Origin: an uncultured Flavobacteriaceae bacterium
GTDB taxonomy: Bacteria > Bacteroidota > Bacteroidia > Flavobacteriales > Flavobacteriaceae
Direction of reading: 5' to 3'
DNA: 41,838 bases
NCBI GenBank assembly: GCA_937136755.1
Contig: CAKZOR010000125.1
Span: 1-41,838 of the forward strand
A model generated the notes under the pieces. That model ran no database searches and was not told the origin of the DNA. It saw only the letters and a list, made by a program, of their open reading frames with translations. The first letter of the stretch is position 1. Each line of letters starts with the position of its first letter. Below, one piece after another: positions 24,180 to 33,250 of this stretch. The translations under genes were made by a program, and so were the position numbers.

Positions 24180-25196
24180 CTAAATGATATTTACTTCAGG
24201 CTCTAATTGTATGGCAAATTTTTCTTTGACTGTTTGAATGACTTTTTGGGCCATCGCTAAAAGTTGTTTTCCACTAGCATTTCCGTAGTTAACAATGACT
24301 AAAGCTTGTTTTTCGTGAATTCCAGCGTCATTTTCTCTGTATCCCTTTAATCCAGACTGCTCTATGAGCCAGCCAGCAGGAATCTTGTATTGATCCTCTG
24401 TGATCTTGTAAAATGGCGCCTTTGGCCATTTAGCATGAAAAGCATTAAAAAAATCACTGTCAACCGTTGGGTTTTTAAAAAAACTACCGCTATTTCCCAA
24501 TATTTTTGGATCGGGTAATTTTGATTTTCTAATACTTATAACAGCCTCTGAGATATCTTTTATGCTGGGATTTTCATCTGTATTGTTTTCTTTTAAGACC
24601 CTTTCAATATCTCCGTATTTGGTCTGTAGCCTATGGGACTGTTTAGAAAGGCGAATCCTAATAGCATAAATAACGTATTTTCCCTTGGCAGCTGTTTTGA
24701 AAACAGACGTTCTGTAACCAAACTCGCAGGCCTGAGCTGAGAGTGTAAATGTTTTGAGCGTTTCTATTTCCAGGACCTCACAGGACACAAAAACATCTTT
24801 TAACTCAACGCCATAGGCTCCAATATTTTGTATTGGAGCGCTACCTACACAGCCAGGTATCAAGGATAAATTTTCAATACCGCCGTAATGATGTTCTAAA
24901 CACCATTGGACTAAATCGTGCCAATTTTCTCCAGCTGCGACATCTACTATAACCTCTTTTTCTTTTTCACTAACTAGTTTTATTCCTTTATGACATATTT
25001 TAATCACATGGGCATCTATATCTTTGGTGAGCAAAAGGTTGCTGCCTCCACTAATAATAAATACATTAGGATGGCAGCGATTTGTCAGAAGGTCTTTTAA
25101 ATCTTCTAAATGGTAACTCTCAGAAAAGTAAGCTGCATTGACATCTATGCCAAAACTATTATGTGGTTTAATGGATATGTCTTTAGAAACATTCAT
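24180..25196 (-). CDS. murB: UDP-N-acetylenolpyruvoylglucosamine reductase
   Basis: The 338-residue product is the FAD enzyme that reduces enolpyruvyl-UDP-GlcNAc to UDP-MurNAc in peptidoglycan synthesis. It starts with HNSFGIDVNA, has the FAD loop ISGGSNLLLT (about 48-57), PGCVGSAPIQNIGAYGVEL (about 114-132), and LGNSGSFFKNP, where the serine is the proton donor. The length and YGVE/SFFKNP motifs fit type I MurB. Its ATG shares one base with the stop of the aminotransferase gene (TAATG), so the two are translationally coupled. Confidence 0.95.
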   Translation of the reverse strand: MNVSKDISIKPHNSFGIDVNAAYFSESYHLEDLKDLLTNRCHPNVFIISGGSNLLLTKDIDAHVIKICHKGIKLVSEKEKEVIVDVAAGENWHDLVQWCLEHHYGGIENLSLIPGCVGSAPIQNIGAYGVELKDVFVSCEVLEIETLKTFTLSAQACEFGYRTSVFKTAAKGKYVIYAIRIRLSKQSHRLQTKYGDIERVLKENNTDENPSIKDISEAVISIRKSKLPDPKILGNSGSFFKNPTVDSDFFNAFHAKWPKAPFYKITEDQYKIPAGWLIEQSGLKGYRENDAGIHEKQALVIVNYGNASGKQLLAMAQKVIQTVKEKFAIQLEPEVNII

Positions 25197-26386
25197 TAAT
25201 TTGGATAAACCTCCAAAGCTTTTTTTAGAATATCTGTCGCAATGATTAATTGCTGTTCTTCTAACACATAGGCAATCCTAATCTCATTTTTGCCTAAGCC
25301 TGGTGTGGCATAAAAACCAGCTGCCGGAGCAACCATGATAGTTTTGCCATCTACAGAAAAAGAATCGAGTAGCCACTTGGCAAAATTATCAGCATCTGCT
25401 ACTGGCAAAGCAACAACACAGTAAAAAGCCCCCCTTGGATTAGCCACAGCTACCCCTGGAATTTTTTTTAGGCCAGTGATTAATATATCCCTTCTTTTTT
25501 GATACTCAGTATTTACAGATTTAAAATATGAAGAAGGAGTATCTAAAGCAGCTTCAGCGGCTATTTGCGCATAGGTGGGAGGAGATAGCCTCGCTTGAGC
25601 AAACTTCATAGCTGTAAGAATGAACGCTTTATTTTTTGAGACCAAGCAACCTATACGAGCACCACACATACTGTATCTTTTGGAAACAGAATCTACCACT
25701 ACAGCATAGTCTGCTATTCCTTCTAATGTTAAAATGGAGTGGTGTACAGCTCCTTCGTATGTAAATTCTCTATATACTTCATCTGCGATTAGAAAGATAT
25801 TGTGCTTTTTAACCAAAGCAGACAAGGCTTCGAGTTCTTCTTTTGTATAGAGGTAGCCTGTTGGGTTTCCAGGGTTGCAAATGACGATGGCCTTTGTTTT
25901 TGGTCCAATTAAGCTTTCAAAATCAGCAATAGGGGGTAGGGCAAAATTCTCAGCTAAGCTAGAAACTACAGGAACAACTGCAATATCGTTTGCAGTTGCA
26001 AATCCATTGTAGTTAGCGTAAAAAGGTTCCGGGATAATGATTTCATCACCTGGATCTGCAACGCTTGCCATGGCAAATGACAATGCTTCAGATCCTCCAG
26101 TAGTCACTATAATATCTTCTCTTGTAACAGCTACCTGGTGTAGTTTGTAATACTGGGCCAATTTATCTCTGTAAGCATCGGAGCCCTCTGTTCTACTGTA
26201 AGCCAGCACTTCAATTTTTGCATTAGACACAGCATCTAAGGCAATTTGAGGTGTTTTAATATCTGGCTGACCAATATTCAAATGAATCACCTCAGTACCT
26301 CTCGCTTTGGCATTTTCTGCAAAAGGCACAAGCTTTCGAATGGGAGATTCGGGCATAGAGTGCCCTTTTTTAGACAATGCTGGCAT
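25196..26386 (-). CDS. PLP-dependent aminotransferase, class I
   Basis: The 396-residue product is a fold-type I aminotransferase of the aspartate/aromatic group: HLNIGQPDIKTP (about 35-46), TTGGSEAL, CNPGNPTGY, DEVYREF and the PLP-lysine motif SVSKRYSMCGARIG. It would transfer amino groups between 2-oxoglutarate and an amino acid; the exact substrate is uncertain. The stop overlaps the murB start. The upstream -7 element is imperfect (TAATTTCG). Confidence 0.92.
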   Translation of the reverse strand: MPALSKKGHSMPESPIRKLVPFAENAKARGTEVIHLNIGQPDIKTPQIALDAVSNAKIEVLAYSRTEGSDAYRDKLAQYYKLHQVAVTREDIIVTTGGSEALSFAMASVADPGDEIIIPEPFYANYNGFATANDIAVVPVVSSLAENFALPPIADFESLIGPKTKAIVICNPGNPTGYLYTKEELEALSALVKKHNIFLIADEVYREFTYEGAVHHSILTLEGIADYAVVVDSVSKRYSMCGARIGCLVSKNKAFILTAMKFAQARLSPPTYAQIAAEAALDTPSSYFKSVNTEYQKRRDILITGLKKIPGVAVANPRGAFYCVVALPVADADNFAKWLLDSFSVDGKTIMVAPAAGFYATPGLGKNEIRIAYVLEEQQLIIATDILKKALEVYPN

Positions 26387-26413
26387 GGATTTTTTTTTGC
26401 GAAATTATGAATC

Positions 26414-26439
26414 AAAAACAAGCCCAGCTTGTTTTTTTT
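26414..26439 (-). terminator. Terminator after the DUF1573 gene
   Basis: AAAAACAAGC (26414-26423) pairs with GCTTGTTTTT (26427-26436) around a CCA loop. A/T runs on both sides make it bidirectional. It lies just downstream of the DUF1573 stop (26444) and upstream of the aminotransferase start. Confidence 0.82.
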
Positions 26440-26443
26440 AAAA

Positions 26444-26824
26444 TTATTCTATTTTTTTCACCATACCCTTGATAGTTAGTATTTTAGTGGGCGTATCTGC
26501 ATTGGATTTAACGGTAATTGCTTTTCTTATAGGTCCCACTAAAGCAGTGTTGTATTTCACTTGAATTTCACCTGTTTTACCAGGTAAAATAGGTGCCTCG
26601 GGTTTTTTTGGAATCGTGCAACCACAGCTGGAACTCACTTCAGTAATGACTAGTGGAGCGTCTCCGGTATTGGTGAATTCAAATACCCTTATTCCGTCAC
26701 TGTTCACCGCAATTGTTCCATAATCTATAGTTTCTACTTTGAAAGTTATTTTTGCAATTTTTTCTTGGGCCAACGCTGTGTTTTGCACGAACATTAAGGT
26801 CAGTAAGAATAGTAATTTTTTCAT
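26444..26824 (-). CDS. Exported DUF1573 domain protein
   Basis: The 126-residue protein starts at ATG 26824, which gives a clean signal peptide (KKLLFLLTLMFVQNTALAQ); a longer frame from 26878 would place the promoter element inside the gene. The mature part is one DUF1573 domain: TFKVETIDYGTIAVNSDG, FEFTNTGDAPLVI, the SSCGCTIP cysteine motif, LPGKTGEI and KAITVKSNAD. The fold resembles Ig-like domains. It is common in Bacteroidota with unknown function. A single-gene unit bounded by its own promoter and terminator. Confidence 0.9.
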   Translation of the reverse strand: MKKLLFLLTLMFVQNTALAQEKIAKITFKVETIDYGTIAVNSDGIRVFEFTNTGDAPLVITEVSSSCGCTIPKKPEAPILPGKTGEIQVKYNTALVGPIRKAITVKSNADTPTKILTIKGMVKKIE

Positions 26825-26847
26825 TTCCCTATAGTTTAGAAGTGTAT

Positions 26848-26855
26848 CAAATATA
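26848..26855 (-). promoter_or_regulatory. -7 element (TATATTTG) of the DUF1573 gene
   Basis: A full TAnnTTTG match on the minus strand, 23 bases before the ATG at 26824. It supports the shorter start, since the longer frame would include it. Confidence 0.6.
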
Positions 26856-26906
26856 ATTCTTTTCATAACAAGGGACAAAATTCTTTCAAGAGAGACAGAG
26901 TATCCT

Positions 26907-26914
26907 TATTTTTG
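26907..26914 (+). promoter_or_regulatory. -7 element (TATTTTTG) of valS
   Basis: A full TAnnTTTG match 42 bases before the valS ATG at 26957, leaving a leader of about 35-40 bases, the longest seen in this window. Confidence 0.45.
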
Positions 26915-26956
26915 TATCTTATTATTTGCTAATAACAAGCCTAACTACTATATCTC

Positions 26957-29593
26957 ATGGAGACCGCTTCCAAATATTCCCCCCAACAAATTGAAAACCA
27001 ATGGTATGACTATTGGATGAAGCACAATTTTTTCGCTTCTACACCAGATGAGAGAACACCCTATACCATAGTTATTCCTCCACCAAACGTCACGGGAGTT
27101 TTACATATGGGGCATATGTTAAACAATACCATTCAAGATGTACTGATCAGAAAAGCAAGATTGCAAGGTTTTAATGCATGTTGGGTACCTGGAACGGATC
27201 ACGCTTCAATTGCAACAGAGGCAAAAGTTGTCGCAAGACTCAAAGAGCAAGGCATTTCTAAATCAGACCTGAGCAGAGAGGAGTTTTTAGCCCATGCTTG
27301 GGAATGGAAAAACGAATATGGAGGTGTTATTTTAGATCAGCTTAAAAAATTAGGCTGCTCTTGTGATTGGGATAGGACCGCTTTTACCATGGATCCTACT
27401 TTGTCAGATTCTGTGATTAAAGTTTTTGTAGATTTATTTAATAAGGGCCTTATTTACAGGGGCAATAGAATGGTAAATTGGGATCCTGAGGCACTCACCA
27501 CTTTATCTGATGAGGAGGTTATTTATGAAGAGAAACAGGGCTTATTATATTATATATCCTATCAAGTAGCGGGTAGTGATCAAAAGCTGACCATTGCCAC
27601 AACAAGACCTGAAACTATTTTTGGTGATACGGCTATTTGTGTTCACCCAGAAGACGAACGTTTTACACACCTTCACGGTAAAAAAGCCATTGTACCACTT
27701 TGTGGAAGGGAGATTCCAATTATAGCAGATGATTATGTAGACATGGAATTTGGTACAGGTTGCTTAAAAGTGACCCCGGCACACGATCTGAATGATAAAG
27801 CACTTGGTGAAAAACACCACTTAGAGATTATCGATATTTTCAACCCCAATGCCACTTTAAATTCCTATGGTATGGGCTATGAGGGAATGGACAGGTTCGA
27901 TGCTAGAAAAAAGGTTTCAAAAGATTTAGAAGCCCAAAACTTCTTAGTAAAAACCGAGCAGCACCTTAATAAAGTAGGCACATCGGAAAGAACTAAAGCG
28001 GTTATAGAGCCCAGACTTTCAGACCAATGGTTTTTAAAAATGGAGACTTTAGCCCAGCCTGCTTTAAAAGCGGTTTTAGAGGACGAAGAAGTAAAGTTAT
28101 TTCCTAAAAAGTTTGAAAACACATACCGTCACTGGATGGAAAACATCCGTGATTGGAACATTTCTAGACAATTGTGGTGGGGACAACAAATACCTGCCTA
28201 CTACTTTGGAACTGGAAGAGAAGACTTTGTGGTGGCTGAAAATATTGAAACAGCATTAATACTCGCCAAGGAGAAGTCAGGCAATTCAAGCTTAACTTCT
28301 CAAGATTTAAGGCAAGATGAAGACGCCTTAGATACCTGGTTTTCCTCATGGTTATGGCCTATGAGTGTATTTAATGGAATACTCGAGCCAGATAATGAAG
28401 AGATAAACTATTACTACCCCACCAATGATTTGGTTACAGGACCAGATATTATATTTTTCTGGGTGGCTAGAATGGTGGTTGCAGGGTATGAATTTAGAGG
28501 AGAAAAGCCTTTTTCTAATGTGTATTTTACCGGCTTGGTAAGAGATGCGCAACGAAGAAAAATGTCTAAATCTCTAGGGAACTCACCAGACGCCTTAAAG
28601 CTTATAGAAGACTATGGCGCAGATGGTGTGCGGGTAGGGCTCTTATTGAGTTCAGCTGCAGGAAATGACCTCATGTTTGACGAGGCATTGTGCCAACAAG
28701 GAAAGAATTTTGCCAATAAAATATGGAATGGCTTTAGATTGATACAATCGTGGGAAGTGGCAGATATTCCACAACCTGAGTCTGCCAAAACAGCCATTGA
28801 ATGGTATTCAGCATTATTCAACAAAACGGTATTAGAAATAGAAGACCACTTTAGTAAGTACAGAATTTCAGATGCATTAATGGCTACTTACAAATTGTTG
28901 TGGGAAAATTATAGTTCATGGCTTTTAGAGTTAATTAAACCCCAATATCAGCAAGCTGTAGATAAAACTACAAAAACTCAGGTGATTGCTTTAATGGAGA
29001 ATAATTTAAGGATATTACACCCCTTTATGCCATTCTTAACGGAGGATATTTGGCAACAAATTTCAGAAAGATCCCCAGAAGAAGCCCTCATTGTAAATCA
29101 TTGGCCAGAGGTGAGTCCAGTGGATCAATCAGATTTATTGGCTGGATTTGAGTGGGCCAAGCAAGTTGTATCTGAGGTGAGAACCATAAGAAAAGAAAAG
29201 CAAATTGCCCAAAAAGAAGTGCTAGACATGTTTGTAATGCACCCATCTCACCCATTGTTATATTGGACTGCTGGAATTGAAAAATTGGCTAATTTAACAC
29301 CCCTTCAACTGACCGATTCCCCCATTGAAGGGGCCCTAAGTTTTAGGGTAGACGCATATGAATACTTTATTCCTATTGCTGGAGCTATTGATGTGGACGC
29401 AGAAATAGCTAAAGTAACTGAAGAGTTGGCTTACACTAAAGGATTTTTAACCTCCGTAGAGAAGAAACTGTCAAATGAACGATTTGTTTCGAACGCCCCA
29501 GAAGCCGTTCTTGCTTTAGAAAAGAAAAAGCAATCGGACGCCATAGCTAAAATTGAAACACTTGAACAAAGTTTAGTATATTTGAGAGGCTAG
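26957..29593 (+). CDS. valS: Valyl-tRNA synthetase
   Basis: The 878-residue product is a class I synthetase that charges tRNA-Val and edits threonine. The catalytic HIGH motif is HMGH (PPPNVTGVLHMGH near 40-52) and the KMSKS loop is RKMSKSLGNSPD near 534-545. TTRPETIFGDTA and the following segment form the CP1 editing domain. The C-terminus has the ValS coiled-coil arm (AKVTEELAYTKGFLTSVEKKL). The length fits bacterial ValS. A sterol-desaturase-family gene follows after 30 bases. Confidence 0.97.
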   Translation: METASKYSPQQIENQWYDYWMKHNFFASTPDERTPYTIVIPPPNVTGVLHMGHMLNNTIQDVLIRKARLQGFNACWVPGTDHASIATEAKVVARLKEQGISKSDLSREEFLAHAWEWKNEYGGVILDQLKKLGCSCDWDRTAFTMDPTLSDSVIKVFVDLFNKGLIYRGNRMVNWDPEALTTLSDEEVIYEEKQGLLYYISYQVAGSDQKLTIATTRPETIFGDTAICVHPEDERFTHLHGKKAIVPLCGREIPIIADDYVDMEFGTGCLKVTPAHDLNDKALGEKHHLEIIDIFNPNATLNSYGMGYEGMDRFDARKKVSKDLEAQNFLVKTEQHLNKVGTSERTKAVIEPRLSDQWFLKMETLAQPALKAVLEDEEVKLFPKKFENTYRHWMENIRDWNISRQLWWGQQIPAYYFGTGREDFVVAENIETALILAKEKSGNSSLTSQDLRQDEDALDTWFSSWLWPMSVFNGILEPDNEEINYYYPTNDLVTGPDIIFFWVARMVVAGYEFRGEKPFSNVYFTGLVRDAQRRKMSKSLGNSPDALKLIEDYGADGVRVGLLLSSAAGNDLMFDEALCQQGKNFANKIWNGFRLIQSWEVADIPQPESAKTAIEWYSALFNKTVLEIEDHFSKYRISDALMATYKLLWENYSSWLLELIKPQYQQAVDKTTKTQVIALMENNLRILHPFMPFLTEDIWQQISERSPEEALIVNHWPEVSPVDQSDLLAGFEWAKQVVSEVRTIRKEKQIAQKEVLDMFVMHPSHPLLYWTAGIEKLANLTPLQLTDSPIEGALSFRVDAYEYFIPIAGAIDVDAEIAKVTEELAYTKGFLTSVEKKLSNERFVSNAPEAVLALEKKKQSDAIAKIETLEQSLVYLRG

Positions 29594-29623
29594 TAGATTT
29601 TAAAGTACAAGCCTATTCTTGCT

Positions 29624-30883
29624 ATGGAAGCTTATGCGAACGCGCTATTAATCGCAATACCTTTATTTTTAGTACTCATTTTAATTGAAATTGGGTACGG
29701 GTATTGGCAGAAGAAAATCACTTATGGTGTGCTAGATACTGTATCTAGTATTAGTTCAGGCATTACGAATATTTTAAAGGACACCTTAGGCTTGGGTATT
29801 GTACTGGTAACTTACCCAAGTATATTGACTTTTTTTAATGTAGCTCCTTTGGAGATGCATTGGTGGGTTTGGGTAGTGGGTTTTATCTGTATAGATTTTG
29901 CGGGTTATTGGAACCATAGACTCAGTCATAAAATCAATATTTTCTGGAACCAACATATGATTCACCATAGTAGTGAGTCTTTTAATTTAGCCTGCGCTCT
30001 AAGGCAATCAGTTTCTAATCTAATTGCTTATTTTCCGTTATTACTTCTCCCAGCAGCATTATTAGGTGTTCCCTATAAAGTGATTGCCATATTGGCGCCG
30101 GTACACTTGTTTGCTCAGTTTTGGTACCATACCCAGCATATTGGCAAATTGGGCGTGTTAGAGTATATTATTGTTACTCCCTCACAACACAGGGTACACC
30201 ATGCCATAAATGAGCGCTATATAGATAAAAATTTAGGACAAGTTTTTAGTATTTGGGATCGTATGTTTGGTACTTTTCAAGAAGAACTAGCCACTGACCC
30301 TCCACAGTATGGTGTATTAAAACAGGTCAATACATGGAATCCATGGACCATTAATTTCATGCATTTTTGGCAAATAACTAAAGACGCTTGGCGCACAAGA
30401 TCATGGATAGATAAGCTGCGAATATGGTTTATGCCTACTGGCTGGCGTCCCGCCGATGTCGCAAACAATTATCCTGTAGAAATAATAGAAGATGTGTTTA
30501 ATTTTAAACGCTACCCAGATTCAGGAAGTTCCTTGTTTAAGGCCTACGCTGTTTTTCAATTGCTGGGTGTTTCTATGATTCTTCTCCTTGGGCTTTCAGA
30601 GGTAGGCAGTTTAAAAGCAATTGAGTTTGCCCTTTTGGCTTTGTATATAGCCCTGAGCGTAGGTAGTTATTCTATGTTTATGGACCGTTGGAAAGGGGCG
30701 TATTTCTCAGAGTTTGCTAGAATTTCAGTAGGTATACTAGCCAGTGTTTTCTTTTTAAATTCTAAGGGAGCCCCAGAGCATTTTTATGCCTGGAGAATGG
30801 TGTTATACGCTTACTTTCTGTTGAGTTTAACTGGACTTCTCTACGGCTTTTTCAAGTCGAGATTAACCCAAACACAAAAGTAA
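29624..30883 (+). CDS. Fatty acid hydroxylase/sterol desaturase family membrane protein
   Basis: The 419-residue membrane protein has a di-iron hydroxylase core: HRLSH (HxxxH) and HMIHH (HxxHH) near 100-115, and HRVHH (HxxHH) with HAINERY near 188-196. Several membrane helices precede it. The last 140 residues hold four or more further helices, an extra membrane domain beyond the core family. Members use O2 to hydroxylate or desaturate lipids; the substrate here is unknown. A near-consensus -7 element (TATTCTTG, 29614-29621) lies two bases before the ATG, so it may have its own promoter besides the valS one. Confidence 0.88.
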   Translation: MEAYANALLIAIPLFLVLILIEIGYGYWQKKITYGVLDTVSSISSGITNILKDTLGLGIVLVTYPSILTFFNVAPLEMHWWVWVVGFICIDFAGYWNHRLSHKINIFWNQHMIHHSSESFNLACALRQSVSNLIAYFPLLLLPAALLGVPYKVIAILAPVHLFAQFWYHTQHIGKLGVLEYIIVTPSQHRVHHAINERYIDKNLGQVFSIWDRMFGTFQEELATDPPQYGVLKQVNTWNPWTINFMHFWQITKDAWRTRSWIDKLRIWFMPTGWRPADVANNYPVEIIEDVFNFKRYPDSGSSLFKAYAVFQLLGVSMILLLGLSEVGSLKAIEFALLALYIALSVGSYSMFMDRWKGAYFSEFARISVGILASVFFLNSKGAPEHFYAWRMVLYAYFLLSLTGLLYGFFKSRLTQTQK

Positions 30884-30888
30884 TCTCA

Positions 30889-30919
30889 AGGGAGTATCTA
30901 GCCTTTTGTTAGAGTCCCT
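30889..30919. terminator. Imperfect hairpin between convergent genes
   Basis: AGGGA and TCTA (30889-30900) pair with TAGA and TCCCT (30910-30919), with a small internal loop. There is no proper T-run, so termination is only a weak possibility. It lies between the convergent hydroxylase and acyl-CoA-binding protein genes. Confidence 0.3.
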
Positions 30920-30929
30920 ATAGCCTTAA

Positions 30930-31190
30930 TTAAAACGCCTCTTTCGCTACAATAGCAATATATTCTAGCATGGCAGTTTCAATACTCATGTGTTTGGCCT
31001 GGAATAAAGCATTTGCTTTAAACGCGCTGATCAAAGGCTTGTCTCCACTTGGATTTTCTTGGTTTTTAGTGGCTATTTTATAAAGTGCATATAATTTAAG
31101 CATGGTGTCTGGAGGTAGCGATTTGTTGCTGTTTTTTACCCTAGCAACCGCTTTGTTGAAATCCGATTCTATTGGATTACTCATCTCCAT
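30930..31190 (-). CDS. Acyl-CoA-binding protein (ACBP)
   Basis: The 86-residue product has the ACBP layout of four helices: FNKAVARVKN, the KLYALYKIAT motif (about 32-41), KANALFQAK where the family has KWxAW, and SIETAMLEYIAIV. It would bind and carry long-chain acyl-CoA. The start at 31190 overlaps the psd stop by 14 bases; a second ATG at 31184 is also possible. Placement at the end of a phospholipid synthesis operon fits a lipid carrier role. ACBPs are typical of eukaryotes and scattered in bacteria. Confidence 0.88.
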   Translation of the reverse strand: MEMSNPIESDFNKAVARVKNSNKSLPPDTMLKLYALYKIATKNQENPSGDKPLISAFKANALFQAKHMSIETAMLEYIAIVAKEAF

Positions 31191-31842
31191 CTCTTAGTGT
31201 AGCTATGACAGTTTTTGCCCCCACAACTTTTTGATTTAGACCTACAGTAACAATACAATCTAGGGGTAGGAAAAGGTCTACTCTGGATCCAAATTTTATA
31301 AAACCTGCGTCTGCTCCTTGAATGGCTTTGTCCCCTTTTTTGGCATAATTAACAATTCTTCTGGCTAAAGCGCCAGCAATTTGTCTGTATAATATATCGC
31401 CAAATTTGGGTGTTTTAATCACTATGGTAGTTCTTTCGTTTTCTTCACTAGCTTTAGGGTGCCATGCCACTAAGTATTTGCCTGGGTGGTATTTTGAGTA
31501 TTGTATTACGCCACTAGCAGGATATCTTGTTACATGCACATTTAAGGGAGACATGAAGATAGAAACTTGTTTTCTTTTCCCTTGAAAGTATTCCTTTTCT
31601 TCTACCTCCTCTATGACAACAACTTTACCATCTACAGGGGCGATAATTTCATTGAGATTAAATTGAACAGCCCTTTTTGGGTTTCTGAAAAATTGCAAAA
31701 TCAACACCAGGATAGTCAATGCAACACCTTGCACACCATATTTGATTAGGTGGTTGGTAATATAGGCATCGGCCGTGAGGGCCATAGCTCCAACAATAAT
31801 AAAAGTGATCGCAATAATCTTAAAACCTTCTCTGTGAAACAT
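31177..31842 (-). CDS. psd: Phosphatidylserine decarboxylase family protein
   Basis: The 221-residue product matches the short (type II) bacterial Psd: two N-terminal hydrophobic segments (about 9-50), APVDGKVVVIEEV near 67-79, FMSPLNVHVTRYP, and a C-terminal FIKFGSRVDLFLP, where self-cleavage at Gly-Ser forms the pyruvoyl group. It makes phosphatidylethanolamine from phosphatidylserine in the inner membrane. It starts 2 bases after the cdsA stop and overlaps the ACBP gene. Confidence 0.94.
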   Translation of the reverse strand: MFHREGFKIIAITFIIVGAMALTADAYITNHLIKYGVQGVALTILVLILQFFRNPKRAVQFNLNEIIAPVDGKVVVIEEVEEKEYFQGKRKQVSIFMSPLNVHVTRYPASGVIQYSKYHPGKYLVAWHPKASEENERTTIVIKTPKFGDILYRQIAGALARRIVNYAKKGDKAIQGADAGFIKFGSRVDLFLPLDCIVTVGLNQKVVGAKTVIATLRDGDE

Positions 31843-31844
31843 AA

Positions 31845-32639
31845 CTAATTAAAGATAATGATGAGCAAATATGCAAATGGTGCGGCAAATATAAGACTAT
31901 CTAGTCTATCTAACATGCCTCCGTGGCCAGGTAAAATTGCACCGCTGTCTTTTACGCCAGCAACACGTTTGAATTTAGATTCAAGAAGGTCTCCTAAATT
32001 CCCTGTAATCACTACTACTGTAGCAAGAATTAGCCATTGGCTTAAAGACAGTAGTGGGTCTATTTGAGCGATTAAAACTGCGGCTAAAAGTCCAAATACG
32101 AGCCCACCAACAGCACCTTCAACGGTTTTTTTGGGAGATACAGAGGGGTATAATTTATTTTTCCCAAACTGTTTGCCCACCAAATAGGCAAAGGAATCAT
32201 TCATCCATATGATCAGAAAAATACCCGTAATGAGCATTTTGGCAAATTCAGGGGTAGTGTAGGGAATAAGGGTCAGAAAAATGCATCCGCCTCCTATGTA
32301 AAATACCCCAGAGATAAAGGTCATACTTTTGGAGAGCTGTTGTTTCTTTTTAGTTAGCAGATATTTTAATAAGAATGAATTTATCACCAATGTAGCACCG
32401 AGTAAAAGTCCTATGGTAAAACTGTTTTGGATCAGATAAATAAACAACCACCAAAGGGCTAAATAGGCCATGAATAAATAGTAGCCACGTAATTTCGTGA
32501 TTCTTTTGTATTCATAAATACAGGCTAGTCCAAAGGCCATAAATAGAAAATCAAAGGCATCTGAGTTTAAAAAAACAGCTGCTAGTAAAATAAATACATA
32601 GACCCCCCCCGTGAGGAGCCTTCTTATTAATTCTCTCAT
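31845..32639 (-). CDS. cdsA: Phosphatidate cytidylyltransferase
   Basis: The 264-residue membrane protein has about seven hydrophobic helices and the CdsA signature near the C-terminus (VKDSGAILPGHGGMLDRLDSL, about 225-246) with the Mg-binding aspartates. It makes CDP-diacylglycerol, the branch point to phosphatidylserine and phosphatidylglycerol. Its ATG directly abuts the LUD gene's stop, and psd follows after 2 bases, so the phospholipid genes form one transcription unit with ftsH. Confidence 0.95.
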   Translation of the reverse strand: MRELIRRLLTGGVYVFILLAAVFLNSDAFDFLFMAFGLACIYEYKRITKLRGYYLFMAYLALWWLFIYLIQNSFTIGLLLGATLVINSFLLKYLLTKKKQQLSKSMTFISGVFYIGGGCIFLTLIPYTTPEFAKMLITGIFLIIWMNDSFAYLVGKQFGKNKLYPSVSPKKTVEGAVGGLVFGLLAAVLIAQIDPLLSLSQWLILATVVVITGNLGDLLESKFKRVAGVKDSGAILPGHGGMLDRLDSLIFAAPFAYLLIIIFN

Positions 32640-33248
32640 TTAAAGGTCTTCTAGAAGAATCAGATACACATCTTTGTTGCTACTTCCGTAGCTCATAAAA
32701 TCTTTTTGACCTTCAGTTTCTTTCTTGAAGTTCTTTATGGCGGTTATATTGCCTGGTATCTGTTTGGGATAGTTTTTTTTAATTTGTTTTAAACCATCTT
32801 GTATGGTTTCTAACATTTGGCTGGTTTTGGCAAATACTATGATAATCTCTGGTAAGTCCGGTAACTTATTTTCTCCAAACTGACTGTCACTCACTAAAAT
32901 AGAGCCGTTCAAAGCTATTAGGTGCTCACAGGAGGTGAAAAACACACCAGCTCCCTGAATTTTATAGGTAGTTTCATATCCTGCGTTGGTGCAAAATAGC
33001 GCCATGTTTTTGTCTAAAGTGAGCAAGGGTTTTTCTTTCCAATCGTTCTCATCAAGAATGTCATTCAAAAGCGCTAAGGCTTCATCTTTGTCTTCACAGT
33101 ATAAGAATTTACCTCCATTTTTTTTGAAGTTTATGGTAAATAATTCGTCTACTGGAGTTTTTTCTTCTGGCATGTACTTGGACCTCTCAACCTGCTTTTG
33201 GGCTGGATTGTTTTTAGGATGACCAAATATTTTGCTGAAAAAATTCAA
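32640..33248 (-). CDS. LUD domain protein (LutC-like)
   Basis: The 202-residue product resembles the LUD domain of lactate-utilisation proteins: a charged N-terminus, LYCEDKDEALALLNDIL, ISCEHLIALNGSILVSDSQF-like strands (residues 107-125) and a late IIVFAKTSQML. The iron-sulfur and LutA/LutB partners of the lactate system are absent here, so a role in lactate oxidation is doubtful. It sits 2 bases after ftsH and abuts cdsA, within a unit for protease and lipid synthesis. Function unknown in this setting. Confidence 0.82.
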   Translation of the reverse strand: MNFFSKIFGHPKNNPAQKQVERSKYMPEEKTPVDELFTINFKKNGGKFLYCEDKDEALALLNDILDENDWKEKPLLTLDKNMALFCTNAGYETTYKIQGAGVFFTSCEHLIALNGSILVSDSQFGENKLPDLPEIIIVFAKTSQMLETIQDGLKQIKKNYPKQIPGNITAIKNFKKETEGQKDFMSYGSSNKDVYLILLEDL

Positions 33249-33250
33249 TA

